Shown: positions 27,086 to 37,050, counted from the stretch's first letter. The stretch: 64,000 nucleotides of DNA from Novosphingobium huizhouense (GCF_020179475.1 NZ_JAILXZ010000001.1:186001-250000); one strand, 5' to 3'. Numbers and translations: made by a program. The notes: generated by a model not told the origin, from the letters alone.

Positions 27086-27439
27086 GTGAGCGAAAGCTGG
27101 CATCCCGTCATCGCCGAGACCGAATTTCCCGCCGAAGGCAAGCTCGCCGCGAAGATCGCCGGGTGGTACGTGCTGGTCGGCAAGACCGAGGACGGCCTTC
27201 ATGCCGTCAACGACCGCTGCACCCACCAAGCCGCGCTGCTGTCGACCGGGCGCATCCGCCGCGGCGCGATCATGTGCCCGCTGCACGGGGCGCGCTTCGA
27301 GATGGCCACCGGCAAGTGCATCGGCAGCGCCTATCGCGACTTGCGCACGTTCCCGCTGCGCGTGACCGACGGGACGATCGAGGTCTGCCTGCCCGACGCG
27401 CCGCCGGCGATGGACGAACTGCCGGTCGTGACCGCCTGA
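27086..27439 (+). CDS. Rieske [2Fe-2S] ferredoxin
   Basis: 117 residues from a GTG at 27086 (GAAGAGG about 10 nt upstream; 16 nt after the VOC stop). The Rieske cluster ligands are all present: C45-x-H47 in DRCTHQ and C64-x2-H67 in MCPLHG, 16 residues apart. It is short and lacks other domains, as expected for the ferredoxin of a ring-hydroxylating oxygenase. No reductase or oxygenase gene is adjacent; the only oxygenase alpha subunit in the window is at 46314, 19 kb away, and could be its partner. Confidence 0.92.
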   Translation: MSESWHPVIAETEFPAEGKLAAKIAGWYVLVGKTEDGLHAVNDRCTHQAALLSTGRIRRGAIMCPLHGARFEMATGKCIGSAYRDLRTFPLRVTDGTIEVCLPDAPPAMDELPVVTA

Positions 27440-27532
27440 ACCGCGCCGCCCTGCACCTGACCTAACCCATAGTTTGCCGCATCGGCGCGGGCGCTAGTCT
27501 TGCCTGCAAAATCACCCACGGGAGAGACATCC

Positions 27533-27961
27533 ATGCCCTTTACCGGCCCCGCCGAAGACCGCCTCGCCATCCGCGAGCTGCTCGAAACCTATGCCGACGC
27601 GGTCACGCGCTGCGATGCGGACGCATGGTCGGCGACCTGGGCACAGGACGCGGAATGGTCGCTGCCCGACTATCCCGAGCTCGGCACGACCAGGGGCCGC
27701 GATGCGATCCGCGCGATGTGGGTCGAGGCGATGAAGGGCTATCCCGGGATCATGTTCGAAGCATGGCCCGGCTCGATCGAGGTCGATGGCGATACCGCGA
27801 CGATGCGCAGCTACACCAGCGAGGTCTACGACCAGGACGGGGTGACCAAGCGTGATCGCGGCGTCTACGAGGACACCTGCGTCAAAGTCGACGGCCGCTG
27901 GCTGTTCAAGTCGCGCTCGTTCCGCAACATCCACCGCCAGCACGCGCCCAAGGGCTGCTGA
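27533..27961 (+). CDS. SnoaL-like (NTF2-fold) protein
   Basis: 142 residues from the ATG at 27533, with GGGAGAG upstream (a TTG 33 nt earlier is less likely). The sequence DRLAIRELLETYADAVTRCDADAWSATWAQDAEWSLP is the typical opening of SnoaL-like proteins in aromatic and polyketide pathways, and TMRSYTSEVYDQDG and GRWLFKSRSFRNI complete the cone-shaped fold. A distal Asp (DADAWSATWAQDAEW) may act as general base. It lies 93 nt after the Rieske ferredoxin and so may have its own promoter. Function unknown. Confidence 0.87.
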   Translation: MPFTGPAEDRLAIRELLETYADAVTRCDADAWSATWAQDAEWSLPDYPELGTTRGRDAIRAMWVEAMKGYPGIMFEAWPGSIEVDGDTATMRSYTSEVYDQDGVTKRDRGVYEDTCVKVDGRWLFKSRSFRNIHRQHAPKGC

Positions 27962-28102
27962 ACGCACCCCGGTTCCCTTCACTCAGGACAAGTCCATAAG
28001 CCCTGCAGGCGTAATTCTAAGCGAAGCGCCTTAAGTAGCCTCAGTCGTACCAGAAAAAAGCGCGGGACCGCTATAGATCCCGCCTTGGAGGACGACTGAA
28101 AC

Positions 28103-30586
28103 ATGAGGAACACCGGACTTCTCTTCTGTGCCGCGTCGCTCGCGGCCATGGCACCGGCGGCGGCTTCTGCGGCCGACGACCAACCCGACGCGACCACGAC
28201 GAGTGACGGCGGCGCTGCTACCAAGCCGCCCGTCGAGGTCTTCTCCACCGGCGTCGCCAAGGGCCGCGACCGGCTGGACAGCGCGACTTCGACCAGCGCG
28301 CTGCGCGGCGACGAAATCCAGAAGTTCGGACCACGCTCGCTCGCCGACGTGCTGCGCACGATGGCGGGCCTGCGCGTCGAGTCCGGCATCGGCGAAGGCA
28401 ACAACAACTACACCGTGCGCGGGCTGCCGCTCGCCGCGGGTGGTTCCAAGTACATGCAGATCCAGGAAGACGGGCTGCCGATCCTCGAATTCGGCGACCT
28501 GTTCAATATCGGCACCGACGTCTACCTGCGCAACGACTTCAGCATCGCCGCGATCGAGACGATCCGCGGCGGCTCGGCCTCGACCTTTGCGTCGAACTCG
28601 CCCGGCGGGCTGATCAACATCATCAGCCGCACCGGAGACGTCGAAGGCGGCTCGATCCAGGCCTCGAGCGGGCTCGACTTCGACCAGAAGCGGGTCGATT
28701 TCACCTACGGCGCCCCGCTCGGCGACAACACCCGCTTCCAGGTCGGCGGCTTCTTCCGCCAGGGCGAAGGCCCGCGGCACATCGGCTTCGACGGCTGGCG
28801 CGGCGGACAGGTCAAGCTCAATGTGACCCGCTCGTTCGCCGGCGGCTATGTCCGGCTCTATCTCAAGCTGCTCGACGACCGCTCGCCGACCTACGCCCCC
28901 TACTTCGTCAACATCACCGGGACCGATGCGGACCCGAAGTTCGGGAGTTTTCCCGGCTTCCGGCTGAACCGCGACTCGGTGCTCTCGCCCTATCTCGGCC
29001 CGGTGGTCACGCTCGACGAGAACAACCGGCCCGCCGCCCTGCCGCTTTCGACCGGTCAGCATGCGGTGTCGAAGTCGGTCGGGCTCGAGTCCCAGTTCGA
29101 TCTCGGCGGCTGGACCGTGACCGAACGCATGCGCTATTCGGCCAACAGCGGCGATTTCAATCGCGCCTTCCCGTCGAGCGCCAATAGCGTCGCCAATTTC
29201 GCCGCGGCGCAGGGTGGTGCGGGCGCGAGCGCGGTCTATGCCAGCGGCCCGCTGGCCGGCCAGCCGATCTCGACCACCACGCCGATCAACGGCAACGGGC
29301 TGCTTGCGCTTTACTACGTGTCCTACGTGCGTGCGCACGCGCTCGACAACTTCACCAACGACCTGCGCGCAACGCGTGTGTGGAAGCTCTCGGGCGGCGA
29401 CCTCACCACCACGATCGGCGCCTACTTCGCCTCGCAGAAGCTCCAGACCACCTGGCTGCACACGGCGATGGACGTCGACGTCAACGGCGGCAAGACCGCG
29501 ATGGTCGACATCATCAACGCCGCCGGCACGCCGCAGACGCAAGGCGGCTACTATGCCTTCGCGCGCGGAACGAGCCTGTTCCGGCGCGGCTTCGACGTCG
29601 ATTACCGCGTCTTCGCGCCCTACGGCTCGATCAACTACCACATCGGCAAGATCGCGATCGGCGGGAGCGTGCGCTACGACAGCGGGCGCGTCCGCGGCTC
29701 GCTCGTCGGGGCGGACCTCGGCGGTGGCCGCAACGGGCTGATCTCCTACGACATCAACGGCGATGGGCAGATCAGCGCGGCCGAAACGCGCGTCGCCTAC
29801 CTGCCGCTGACCCAGCCGGCGCCGGTCCGGTACAACTACGGCTACCTGAGCTATTCGGCGGGCGTGAACTACCGCGTGGCCGAGCCCTTCTCGCTGTTCG
29901 CACGCTACAGCCTCGGCGCGCGCGCCAATGCCGACAAGATCCTGTTCACCCCGGTGGTGAGCACGCTCGACGGCAGCGTCGCCAGTTCGCGCGACAAGGC
30001 CGACAAGGTCCGCCAGCTTGAAGGCGGGTTCAAGTTCCGCAAGGACGGCATCACCGTCAACGCCACCGCCTTCCGCGTTACGGCCGACGACCACAACGTG
30101 CTCAACGGCTCGGCCAACCGCACCGACCGGTCGTATCGCGCGACCGGGGTCGAACTCGAAGGCGGGTTCCAGCGCGGGATCTTCAGCCTGATGCTGGGCG
30201 CGACCTATACCAAGGCGAAGATCACCGCCGACCGGCTGGACCCGACGCTCACCGGCAACGAGCCGCGCCACCAGCCCGACTGGACCTTCACCGCCACCCC
30301 GCAGGTCGATTTCGGCAAGGCCGCGATCGGAGCGAGCATCGTCACGATCACCAAAAGCTATGCGCAGGACTCGAATCTGCTGGTGATGCCCGGCTTCACC
30401 ACCGTGGGCGCCTATGCCTCGTTCCGGCCGATCGACCGGGTCCAGGTGTCGGTCACCGCGCAGAACCTGTTCGACACGACCGGCATCTTCGAAGTGAACC
30501 AGTCGAGCGTGCCCGCCAACGGGATCGGCTTCGCCCGCTCGGTCAACGGTCGCACCGTGCAGGCCGCAGTGCGGCTCGACTTCTGA
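28103..30586 (+). CDS. TonB-dependent receptor (1 of 4)
   Basis: 827 residues from the ATG at 28103, with GGAGG upstream. The signal peptide ends near AAASAAD. A TonB-box-like stretch PVEVFSTGVAKG follows, then a plug domain (about 60-170: ALRGDEIQKFGPRSLADVLRT ... SIAAIETIRGGSASTFASN ... GLINIISRTG) and a long barrel. The last residue is Phe, as in most outer-membrane barrels. It imports a scarce or bulky nutrient using TonB energy. It is the least similar of the four receptors here: the usual sphingomonad box (EIIVTARKRE) is missing. The terminator at 30612 ends the transcript. Confidence 0.95.
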   Translation: MRNTGLLFCAASLAAMAPAAASAADDQPDATTTSDGGAATKPPVEVFSTGVAKGRDRLDSATSTSALRGDEIQKFGPRSLADVLRTMAGLRVESGIGEGNNNYTVRGLPLAAGGSKYMQIQEDGLPILEFGDLFNIGTDVYLRNDFSIAAIETIRGGSASTFASNSPGGLINIISRTGDVEGGSIQASSGLDFDQKRVDFTYGAPLGDNTRFQVGGFFRQGEGPRHIGFDGWRGGQVKLNVTRSFAGGYVRLYLKLLDDRSPTYAPYFVNITGTDADPKFGSFPGFRLNRDSVLSPYLGPVVTLDENNRPAALPLSTGQHAVSKSVGLESQFDLGGWTVTERMRYSANSGDFNRAFPSSANSVANFAAAQGGAGASAVYASGPLAGQPISTTTPINGNGLLALYYVSYVRAHALDNFTNDLRATRVWKLSGGDLTTTIGAYFASQKLQTTWLHTAMDVDVNGGKTAMVDIINAAGTPQTQGGYYAFARGTSLFRRGFDVDYRVFAPYGSINYHIGKIAIGGSVRYDSGRVRGSLVGADLGGGRNGLISYDINGDGQISAAETRVAYLPLTQPAPVRYNYGYLSYSAGVNYRVAEPFSLFARYSLGARANADKILFTPVVSTLDGSVASSRDKADKVRQLEGGFKFRKDGITVNATAFRVTADDHNVLNGSANRTDRSYRATGVELEGGFQRGIFSLMLGATYTKAKITADRLDPTLTGNEPRHQPDWTFTATPQVDFGKAAIGASIVTITKSYAQDSNLLVMPGFTTVGAYASFRPIDRVQVSVTAQNLFDTTGIFEVNQSSVPANGIGFARSVNGRTVQAAVRLDF

Positions 30587-30611
30587 CGACACCGGCGCAG
30601 TCCGGTGCAAG

Positions 30612-30645
30612 AAAGGGGCGGAGCCGCAAGGCCCCGCCCCCTTTT
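30612..30645 (+). terminator. Terminator between convergent TBDR genes
   Basis: GGGGCGG (30615-30621) pairs with CCGCCCC (30634-30640) and is followed by CTTTT; AAA precedes the stem. It lies 26 nt after the TBDR stop at 30586 and 22 nt from the stop of the convergent TBDR, and could serve both. The hairpin sequence is nearly the same as the one at 37861-37886. Confidence 0.85.
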
Positions 30646-30666
30646 CGTTGCGATGGCGCAGGCGCG

Positions 30667-33108
30667 TCAGAAGCGCTTGGTCACCGTCACCTGCACCGTG
30701 CGCGGCAGGTTGCCGAAGCCGAGCTGGTCGGCATGGACGCCTGCTGCCGTGCCCGTGCCGCTGCCGGTCGAGGGACCGTCGACCACGCCGCTGACGTAGA
30801 ACGTGTTGGTCAGGTTCTTGCCGATCAGCGCGACCTGCCAGTTGTCGTCCTCGGCGCCAAAGCGGATGCCGGCGTCGAGCGTGGCGTACTTGTCCTGGCG
30901 CGAATGCTCGGCGCCGAAGCCCGAAGCGAGGTAGCTCGACGAGAACCGCGCATCGACGTTCAGGCCGACCTTGTAGCCCGATCCCACCGCCGTATCGTAG
31001 CCGACGCCGAACGCCCCGGTCCACTCGGGCGCGACCGAAAGCGGCTTGCCGTTCAGGTTCTGGCGCGGCGCGCCGGTCGCCGGATCGGCCAGGTTGCAGC
31101 CTTCGGTCGGGGTCTGCCCGGCATAGCACGGCGCCAGCGGGAAGCGGGTGTAGCGCGCGTGGGTGTAGTTGAGCGCGCCGTGGACGTTGAGCCCTTCGAT
31201 GCTGCGCGGGGCATACTCGAATTCGAGCTCGACGCCCTTGGTCCGGGCATCGGCGGTCAACGTCTGGAACGCGAAGATCGGCGAGTTGAAGAAGTCGACC
31301 TGCAGGTCGCCATACTTGTAGGTAAAGGCGGTCAGGTTCAGCCGCAGCTGGTTGTCGGCCAGCGTCGTCTTGACCCCCGCTTCGAACCCGCGCGCCTTTT
31401 CAGGGTTGAAGGTGAGGTCGGCGAAGGGATCGGGCGAGAACTTCGAGTTGATGCCGCCGTTGGAGAAGCCGCCCGACTTGTAGGCGGTCTTGTAGGCGCC
31501 ATAGACGAGGATGCCGCGCTGCGGCTTCCAGGTCAGCGTCACTTCGGGCGACCAGTCGTCGAAGGTCTGCTTGGTCGCGATCTCGCCCAGGCCGTCCGGG
31601 TCGTCCTGCGGGCGGAAGATCGTCGTCAGCGCCGGGTTGTTGTAGGGCTGGGTGAAGAAGCTGTCCTTGGTTTCGTGCGTGTAGCGCACGCCGCTCGCCA
31701 GTTCGAGCGTGGGGACGATCTTCCAGCTGACCTGGCCGAACAGCGCCGCGGTCTCGCCATCGGTGGTGCTGTACTTGGTGCTGGCGAGGTACTCGTTTTC
31801 GGGCGATGCCGCGCTGTTCGACAGCCCCGCGAACATCACGTACTGGTTAAAGATGCGCTTGGTCTTCTGGTACAGGCCGCCGACCATCAGGTTGATCGGG
31901 CCGTCGAACGCGGTCTGCGCGCGCAGCTCCTGGCTGAACGAGCGCCAGGTCGAGTTCTCGGTCGCCCAGGTGCCGTTGTCGCTCGACTGGAAGTCGCAGG
32001 CGCAAGCCCAGCGGTTGTTGTTGGTGTTGTAGTTGGTGACCGAGCTGATCGTCACGTCGCCCACGTTGTAGGTGATGTTGCCGTTGATCGCCCACGACCG
32101 GTAGCGGTTGTAGAGCTGGCCGTCTTCCTCCGAGAACGGGAAGTTGGCCGCGATATCGGTCGGGATGTTGTTCTGGTGGGTGACGAAGTCCCGGCCGCAG
32201 ACATAGCCGGTCAGCTGGCTCTTGCCCGCCGGGCAGTCGTAGGCGACGTAGTTCCACGAGCTGTTCTTGGTCTTGTTGTAGTCGAAGCTGCCCTTGAGCG
32301 TGACCGTCAGGTCGTTGCTGGGCGTGTACTTCAGCGTCAACCGGCCGAGGAATTCCTTCTCGCCCGGCCCGTCCGAGGCAACGCTGGCAGTGTGCGGCGT
32401 GGCCGCGAAGCCGTCGGCGACGTCGGCGGTGGTATAGGTGCGGACCACCGAGACGTTGTCGTAGTAGGCGCCGTCCATCTTGGTGCCGCGCAGCGCCAGG
32501 CGGACGCCGAAGGTGTCCGACAGCGGGCCAGAGGCGATGAACTCGCCCATGTACTGCTGCGCCTTGAACTCGTAGCCGGCCTTGGCGACGAACTCGCGCT
32601 CGCTGCCCGGATCGTTGGTGGTCAGGCTGATCACGCCGGCGGTCGCGTTCTTGCCGAAGAACAGCGCCTGCGGACCCTTGAGCACTTCGACGCGCTTGAG
32701 GTCGAAGAAGCCTTCCTGGATGATGCGCCCCTGGCCGTAGTAGGCGCCGTCGACGACGACGGCCACCGACTGCTCGATGCCGATCGAGGTCGAGGACGAG
32801 CCGATGCCGCGCATCGTCAGCTGCGCGCCCGAACCGTTCGATGCGCGCCCGACGTTGAGGTTGGGCGTCGCCGCCGCGATCTTCTCGATCGAGGTGATAT
32901 CGCGCTGCTGAATGACCTTTTCCGAAATCGCGGTGACCGCCACCGGAACCGTCTGCACCGATTCCTCGCGCTTGCGCGCGGTGACGATGATTTCCTCGAG
33001 GCCGCCGGCGGAGGCGGCGTCACCGGCCTGCGCGGCTTGCGCGTGAGCGACCTGCGCGCCGCCCAGCATGCACGATGCGAGCAGCACGCCCTTGAGCGAT
33101 GCCTTCAT
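30667..33108 (-). CDS. TonB-dependent receptor (2 of 4)
   Basis: 813 residues from the ATG at 33108, with GGGAGGA upstream. The signal peptide is MKASLKGVLLASCMLGGAQVAHA; the TonB box EEIIVTARKREESVQ follows at about residue 38. Plug: SIEKIAAATPNLNVG ... LTMRGIGSSS ... KRVEVLKGPQALFFGKNATAGVISL. The barrel ends with VQVTVTKRF (C-terminal Phe). It is a sphingomonad-type receptor of the group that often sits beside catabolic genes; the substrate is unknown. It is divergent from the receptor at 33511, with 402 nt between the two starts. Confidence 0.96.
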   Translation of the reverse strand: MKASLKGVLLASCMLGGAQVAHAQAAQAGDAASAGGLEEIIVTARKREESVQTVPVAVTAISEKVIQQRDITSIEKIAAATPNLNVGRASNGSGAQLTMRGIGSSSTSIGIEQSVAVVVDGAYYGQGRIIQEGFFDLKRVEVLKGPQALFFGKNATAGVISLTTNDPGSEREFVAKAGYEFKAQQYMGEFIASGPLSDTFGVRLALRGTKMDGAYYDNVSVVRTYTTADVADGFAATPHTASVASDGPGEKEFLGRLTLKYTPSNDLTVTLKGSFDYNKTKNSSWNYVAYDCPAGKSQLTGYVCGRDFVTHQNNIPTDIAANFPFSEEDGQLYNRYRSWAINGNITYNVGDVTISSVTNYNTNNNRWACACDFQSSDNGTWATENSTWRSFSQELRAQTAFDGPINLMVGGLYQKTKRIFNQYVMFAGLSNSAASPENEYLASTKYSTTDGETAALFGQVSWKIVPTLELASGVRYTHETKDSFFTQPYNNPALTTIFRPQDDPDGLGEIATKQTFDDWSPEVTLTWKPQRGILVYGAYKTAYKSGGFSNGGINSKFSPDPFADLTFNPEKARGFEAGVKTTLADNQLRLNLTAFTYKYGDLQVDFFNSPIFAFQTLTADARTKGVELEFEYAPRSIEGLNVHGALNYTHARYTRFPLAPCYAGQTPTEGCNLADPATGAPRQNLNGKPLSVAPEWTGAFGVGYDTAVGSGYKVGLNVDARFSSSYLASGFGAEHSRQDKYATLDAGIRFGAEDDNWQVALIGKNLTNTFYVSGVVDGPSTGSGTGTAAGVHADQLGFGNLPRTVQVTVTKRF

Positions 33109-33510
33109 GTAGTCCTCCCAGAGTTGCTTTCCCGCGCCACGTACCCGCCCGCCCGCACCGCGCCGCCTGCAATTTGCGCCAGACTAGCAGAAAGATCAGG
33201 GACATGGCGGATCGGACGAAAGGCCCGCAGAGCCGCGCCGACGTCGCCGACAAAAGCAATCCGACTGGCTTTTTTTACAGGGTTCCGTTTCCGGTCGACG
33301 GCGTAATGTTGCTGGTGGGAGAGAAGCCGAAAAGGCATCCGGTTGCAGCAGGCCCGCAAGCGAGCTGCCGCAGCCAAGCGCGGAACCGTCATGCGATCAC
33401 GCCAGGGGCGTGGTCCGTCCGCGTCGCACGTCGAGCTTTCCTCCCGTCACGCGTCCTGCGGCGCGATCGGCATCCGGCCGCCGCCCGGGGACATTGATTT
33501 GGGGGGAAAG
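33109..33510. other. 402-nt divergent intergenic region between two TBDR genes
   Basis: This is the longest gap without a credible gene. It must hold two divergent promoters for the receptors on either side. An AT-rich patch around 33269-33290 (GGCTTTTTTTACAGGGTTCC) is the clearest promoter-like stretch. The small open frames crossing it have no good start or family pattern. I found no convincing inverted repeat or riboswitch. Confidence 0.5.
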
Positions 33511-35841
33511 ATGAAGACCGGCCTTGCACCAGCCAACCTGCCGACGCGGACTGCCCTGCGCGCCGCCGCGCTCGCCGCGACGATGCTCGCCAGCGCGCCC
33601 GCCTTTGCCGAAGACGCCGCCCCGGCCGCCAGCCCGGCCAGTGGCTCGGCCGACAGCGGCATCGAACAGATCACCGTCACCGCGCGCAAGCGCGTCGAGG
33701 ACGTGCAGAGCGTCCCGCTCGCCGTCTCCGCGATCGGCGGCAAGGCGCTCGAGGCGCGCTTCGTCCCCGACGTGCGGGCAGTGGCCAAGTACATCCCCAA
33801 CGTCCAGCTCGGCCAGGTCCAGTATTCGGGCGCCACGCTGTCCGCCTCGATCCGCGGCATCAGCTTCGCCGACATCGAACGCTCGTTCGAACCTGCCGTC
33901 GCAACCTCGATCGACGGCATCTTCCTCGCCTCGAACACCGGGGCGCTGGTCGACATGTTCGACGTCGAATCGATCGAAGTGCTGCGTGGCCCGCAGGGCA
34001 CGCTGTTCGGCCGCAACACCGTCGGCGGCATCATCAACGTCAAGCGCTCGCGCCCGACCGGCGAACTCGGCGCCAAGCTCTCGGTCACGGTCGGCTCTTA
34101 CGGCCGCAACGACTACCGCGGCGTGTTCAACGCCCCGCTGATCAAGGACGTGCTTGCCGCCAAGATTGGCGTGTTCTCGATCAACAGCAACAGCTTCACC
34201 TACGATGCGACCACCCGCAAGGCCGAGCCCGGCCTCGACCGCCTCGACATCCAGGGCAGCCTGCTGTTCACCCCCACGCCCGATTTCGAGGCGCTGCTCA
34301 CCTACGAGCACCTGCGCGACCGCTCGCACTATCCCAACCCGGTCAACCAGTCGGTCGGCGCGCAGAGCAACGGCTATGGCGGCGAGCTTGCCTGCACCGT
34401 CTTCGCGCTTTGCGGCCATCCCGAGGAATACGAGAAGAGCGGCTACCGCGTCTCCTATGGCGGCCTGCCCTTCTCGGCGCCGCTCGATGCCGACAACTTC
34501 ACCCTGAACATGAAGTACAAGGCCGACAACTTCTCGATCGTGTCGGTCACCGGCTACTGGAAGAACAAGGACTCGCTCGACATCGACAACATCGGCGATG
34601 CGCTGGCCCCGGGCACGCCGTTGTTCCACCCGGTGCGCAAGCTCCACGGCGACCAGTTCAGCCAGGAGCTGCGCATCGACACCGACTTCGACGGCCTGTT
34701 CAACATGGTCGCCGGGGTCTACTACTTCCAGTCGACTTATTCGCTCGACAACCAGAGCGTCTACATCGCCGACGGAACGGCAAATCCCGCCAACCGCGTC
34801 GACACCTTCAGCGCCGGCCAGACGGTCAAGTCCTATGCCGCCTTCGCCGAAACCTACTGGAAGGTGACGCCGACCACCCGCATCACCATCGGCGGTCGCT
34901 ACACGCACGAAACCAAGGACTTCCACGTCGAGAAGCCGGCGGTGTCGGCGGCCGAGGGCGGGCCCTACAAGTGCCCCGACGTCAACTCGACCTACGCCCC
35001 GTGCCGCGATCCCTCGCTCAAGTTCAACCGCTTCACCCCGCGCGTCTCGATCGACCAGGAACTCGCTCGCGACATCATGACCTACGCGTCCTGGTCGCGC
35101 GGTTTCCGGTCGGGCGGCTGGAACGGGCGCCCGGGCTCGACCCCGGATTCGATCGGCCCGTACCAGCCGGAAATCGTCGACAGCTACGAACTGGGCCTGC
35201 GCACGAAGTTCTGGGACAACCGCGCGATCTTCAACGTGACGCTGTTCCAGACCGAGTACAAGAACAAGCAGGAAGACCAGATCCGCTCGAACCCGGTGCT
35301 GCCGACTTCGACGGTCACCTTCGTCGAGAACGCGGGCAAGGCGCGCTTCCAGGGCGTCGAGCTCGAGGCGCAGCTGCGTCCGGTGCCCGAATTCCACCTG
35401 TTCGCCTCGGCCGGCTATCTCAAGGCCAAGTACCTCCAGTTCCTCGACGGAAGCGGCAACGACGTCAGCGCCACGAAGCAGCTGCGTTACGCGCCGAAGT
35501 GGAACACCAGCATCGGCGGCGAATACACCTTCGAGCTCGGCGGCAACAACCAGATCGTGTTCAACACCAACCTCAAGTACATCGACAAGTACGTTACCGA
35601 GTCGAGCGTCGATCCGGCTGGCCTCGGCCGCGAGATCATCCCGGCGCACACCGCGGTGGATGCTTCGCTGACCTACACCGGGCGCCTCGCCTCGCTGAAG
35701 CAGTACAAGATTTCGGCTTTCGTCAACGACGCCTTCCACGATGGCGGGCGCATCGTGCGGTCGAGCTATGCCGGACCGTTCTGGTTCAGCGATCGCATCC
35801 CCAACCGCACCTGGGGCGTCGAGGCGCAAGTCGAATTCTGA
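33511..35841 (+). CDS. TonB-dependent receptor (3 of 4)
   Basis: 776 residues from the ATG at 33511, preceded by GGGGGGA; the frame is open further upstream, but the signal peptide (MKTGLAPANLPTRTALRAAALAATMLASAPAFA) fixes the start. TonB box: EQITVTARKRVEDVQ. Plug: VRAVAKYIPNVQLGQ ... ASIRGISFADIERSFEPAV ... IEVLRGPQGTLFGRNTVGGIINV. The barrel ends with VEAQVEF. The plug closely resembles that of the receptor at 37920 (RG.SFADIE/RGLTYADIE; DG.....NTG; GPQGTLFG.NT.GG), so these two are probably paralogues with related ligands. A terminator follows at 35870. Confidence 0.96.
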   Translation: MKTGLAPANLPTRTALRAAALAATMLASAPAFAEDAAPAASPASGSADSGIEQITVTARKRVEDVQSVPLAVSAIGGKALEARFVPDVRAVAKYIPNVQLGQVQYSGATLSASIRGISFADIERSFEPAVATSIDGIFLASNTGALVDMFDVESIEVLRGPQGTLFGRNTVGGIINVKRSRPTGELGAKLSVTVGSYGRNDYRGVFNAPLIKDVLAAKIGVFSINSNSFTYDATTRKAEPGLDRLDIQGSLLFTPTPDFEALLTYEHLRDRSHYPNPVNQSVGAQSNGYGGELACTVFALCGHPEEYEKSGYRVSYGGLPFSAPLDADNFTLNMKYKADNFSIVSVTGYWKNKDSLDIDNIGDALAPGTPLFHPVRKLHGDQFSQELRIDTDFDGLFNMVAGVYYFQSTYSLDNQSVYIADGTANPANRVDTFSAGQTVKSYAAFAETYWKVTPTTRITIGGRYTHETKDFHVEKPAVSAAEGGPYKCPDVNSTYAPCRDPSLKFNRFTPRVSIDQELARDIMTYASWSRGFRSGGWNGRPGSTPDSIGPYQPEIVDSYELGLRTKFWDNRAIFNVTLFQTEYKNKQEDQIRSNPVLPTSTVTFVENAGKARFQGVELEAQLRPVPEFHLFASAGYLKAKYLQFLDGSGNDVSATKQLRYAPKWNTSIGGEYTFELGGNNQIVFNTNLKYIDKYVTESSVDPAGLGREIIPAHTAVDASLTYTGRLASLKQYKISAFVNDAFHDGGRIVRSSYAGPFWFSDRIPNRTWGVEAQVEF

Positions 35842-35869
35842 CGGCGCGTCCCCTCGGCCGACCTGCAAG

Positions 35870-35902
35870 GCGCCCGCTCTCCCTGCCGAGGGCGGGCGCT
35901 TT
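35870..35902 (+). terminator. Terminator of the TBDR at 33511
   Basis: GCGCCCGC (35870-35877) pairs perfectly with GCGGGCGC (35892-35899), followed by TTT. It starts 28 nt after the receptor stop, before the MDR gene at 35984. Confidence 0.75.
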
Positions 35903-35983
35903 CGCACCCCGACCTCGGGGATTGGCCAGTTGCCCCGCACCGCCCGCAGGCCGATCCCGTCGCCACGAACGAGAGGATCCCCG

Positions 35984-37003
35984 ATGACCAGCACCAATCG
36001 CTTCTGGCAGCTCGACCGCCATCCCAGGGGCAACGACTTTGCCGCCGCGCTGTCGCTGCGCGAGGAAGCGCTCGCGCCGCTCGGCGAGGGCGAAGTGCGG
36101 GTTCGCACCGGCTGGCTGTCGATGGACGCGGGCACCCGGATGTGGATGAGCCCGCGCACCGACGGCTACCAGCCGCCGCTGCCGCTCCGCTCCAGGATGG
36201 TCGGGCTGGTGCTCGGGCGCGTGACCGAAAGTCGCGACCCCGCCTTCCCGGTTGGCGCGCTCGTGCGCGGCTTCGGGCAGTGGGCCGAATTCGCCACCAT
36301 GCTCCCCGCGCTCGCCGGGCTCGAAGTGGTCGACGACGGCATTGCCGACGTACGCCAGCACTTCGGCGCGCTCGGCATGAATGCCTGGACCGCCTATGTC
36401 GGGGTGAAGGAAGTGGCTGCCGTCAAAGCGGGCGAATGGCTGGTCGTCTCGGCCGCAGCGGGCGCCACCGGCAGCCTTGCCTGCCAGGTCGGCAAGGCGC
36501 TCGGCGCAAGGATCGTCGGCATCGCCGGTGGCCCGGCCAAGTGCGCGTTCCTGCGCGAAACGCTCGGCGTCGACCTCGCGCTCGATTACAAGGCCGACGA
36601 TGTCGCCGCCGGGCTTGCGGCAATCGAGGGCGGCGTCCACGCCTATTTCGACAATGTCGGCGGGCCGCTGCTCGATGCGGTCCTGCCGAACATGGCGCAC
36701 TACGGCCGCGTCGCGATCTGCGGCATGGTCGCGGCCTACGATGCCGACGCGCCGCTTCCCGGCCCCGCGCGCTTCGACCAGGTGCTGATGCGCCGGCTGC
36801 GGATCGAGGGCTTCTTCATCCCCGACTTCCTCGAACGCGGCGCCGAGTTCCTGCCGGTGCTGCGCCAATGGCACGACGAGGGCCGGTTGGCGGTCCCGCT
36901 CGACGAGAGCGAGGGCATCGAGAACACGCTCGTCGCCTACGACCGGATGCTGAGCGGCAAGGCCATCGGCAAGGTCATCGTCCGCGTCGCCGGCGACGAC
37001 TGA
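35984..37003 (+). CDS. Zinc-independent MDR, NADP-dependent enone/alkenal reductase-like
   Basis: 339 residues from the ATG at 35984, with GAGAGGA upstream. It is the same group as the genes at 24759 and 40416 but clearly diverged: RFWQLDRHPRGNDFAAALSL, the nucleotide-binding AAAGATGSLACQVGK, RIVGIAGGPAKCAFL, YFDNVGGPLLDAVLPNM and VAICGMVAAYD. No catalytic zinc ligands. It should reduce an activated C=C bond with NADPH. It lies 142 nt after the receptor gene and is convergent with the SDR at 37076. Confidence 0.9.
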   Translation: MTSTNRFWQLDRHPRGNDFAAALSLREEALAPLGEGEVRVRTGWLSMDAGTRMWMSPRTDGYQPPLPLRSRMVGLVLGRVTESRDPAFPVGALVRGFGQWAEFATMLPALAGLEVVDDGIADVRQHFGALGMNAWTAYVGVKEVAAVKAGEWLVVSAAAGATGSLACQVGKALGARIVGIAGGPAKCAFLRETLGVDLALDYKADDVAAGLAAIEGGVHAYFDNVGGPLLDAVLPNMAHYGRVAICGMVAAYDADAPLPGPARFDQVLMRRLRIEGFFIPDFLERGAEFLPVLRQWHDEGRLAVPLDESEGIENTLVAYDRMLSGKAIGKVIVRVAGDD

Positions 37004-37018
37004 CCCGCGCCTTCGTGC

Positions 37019-37050
37019 AAAAAGGCCGGCCCGACCGAAGCGGACCGGCC
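37019..37050 (-). terminator. Terminator of the SDR at 37076
   Basis: Read on the minus strand, GGCCGGTCCGCTTCGG...GGCCGGCC (37024-37050) forms a GC-rich stem ending in GGCCGG/CCGGCC and is followed by TTTTT (37019-37023). It starts 26 nt past the SDR stop. Confidence 0.8.

Noticed and set aside
28031..31129. Minus-strand open frame of 1032 codons across two receptor genes
   Set aside because: Antisense to the receptor at 28103 for most of its length. Composition is Arg/Val/Asp/Glu-rich without signal peptide or domain, and it runs through a terminator hairpin.
33397..36159. Minus-strand open frame of 920 codons opposite the receptor at 33511
   Set aside because: Shadow frame; no recognisable start context, signal peptide or domain.
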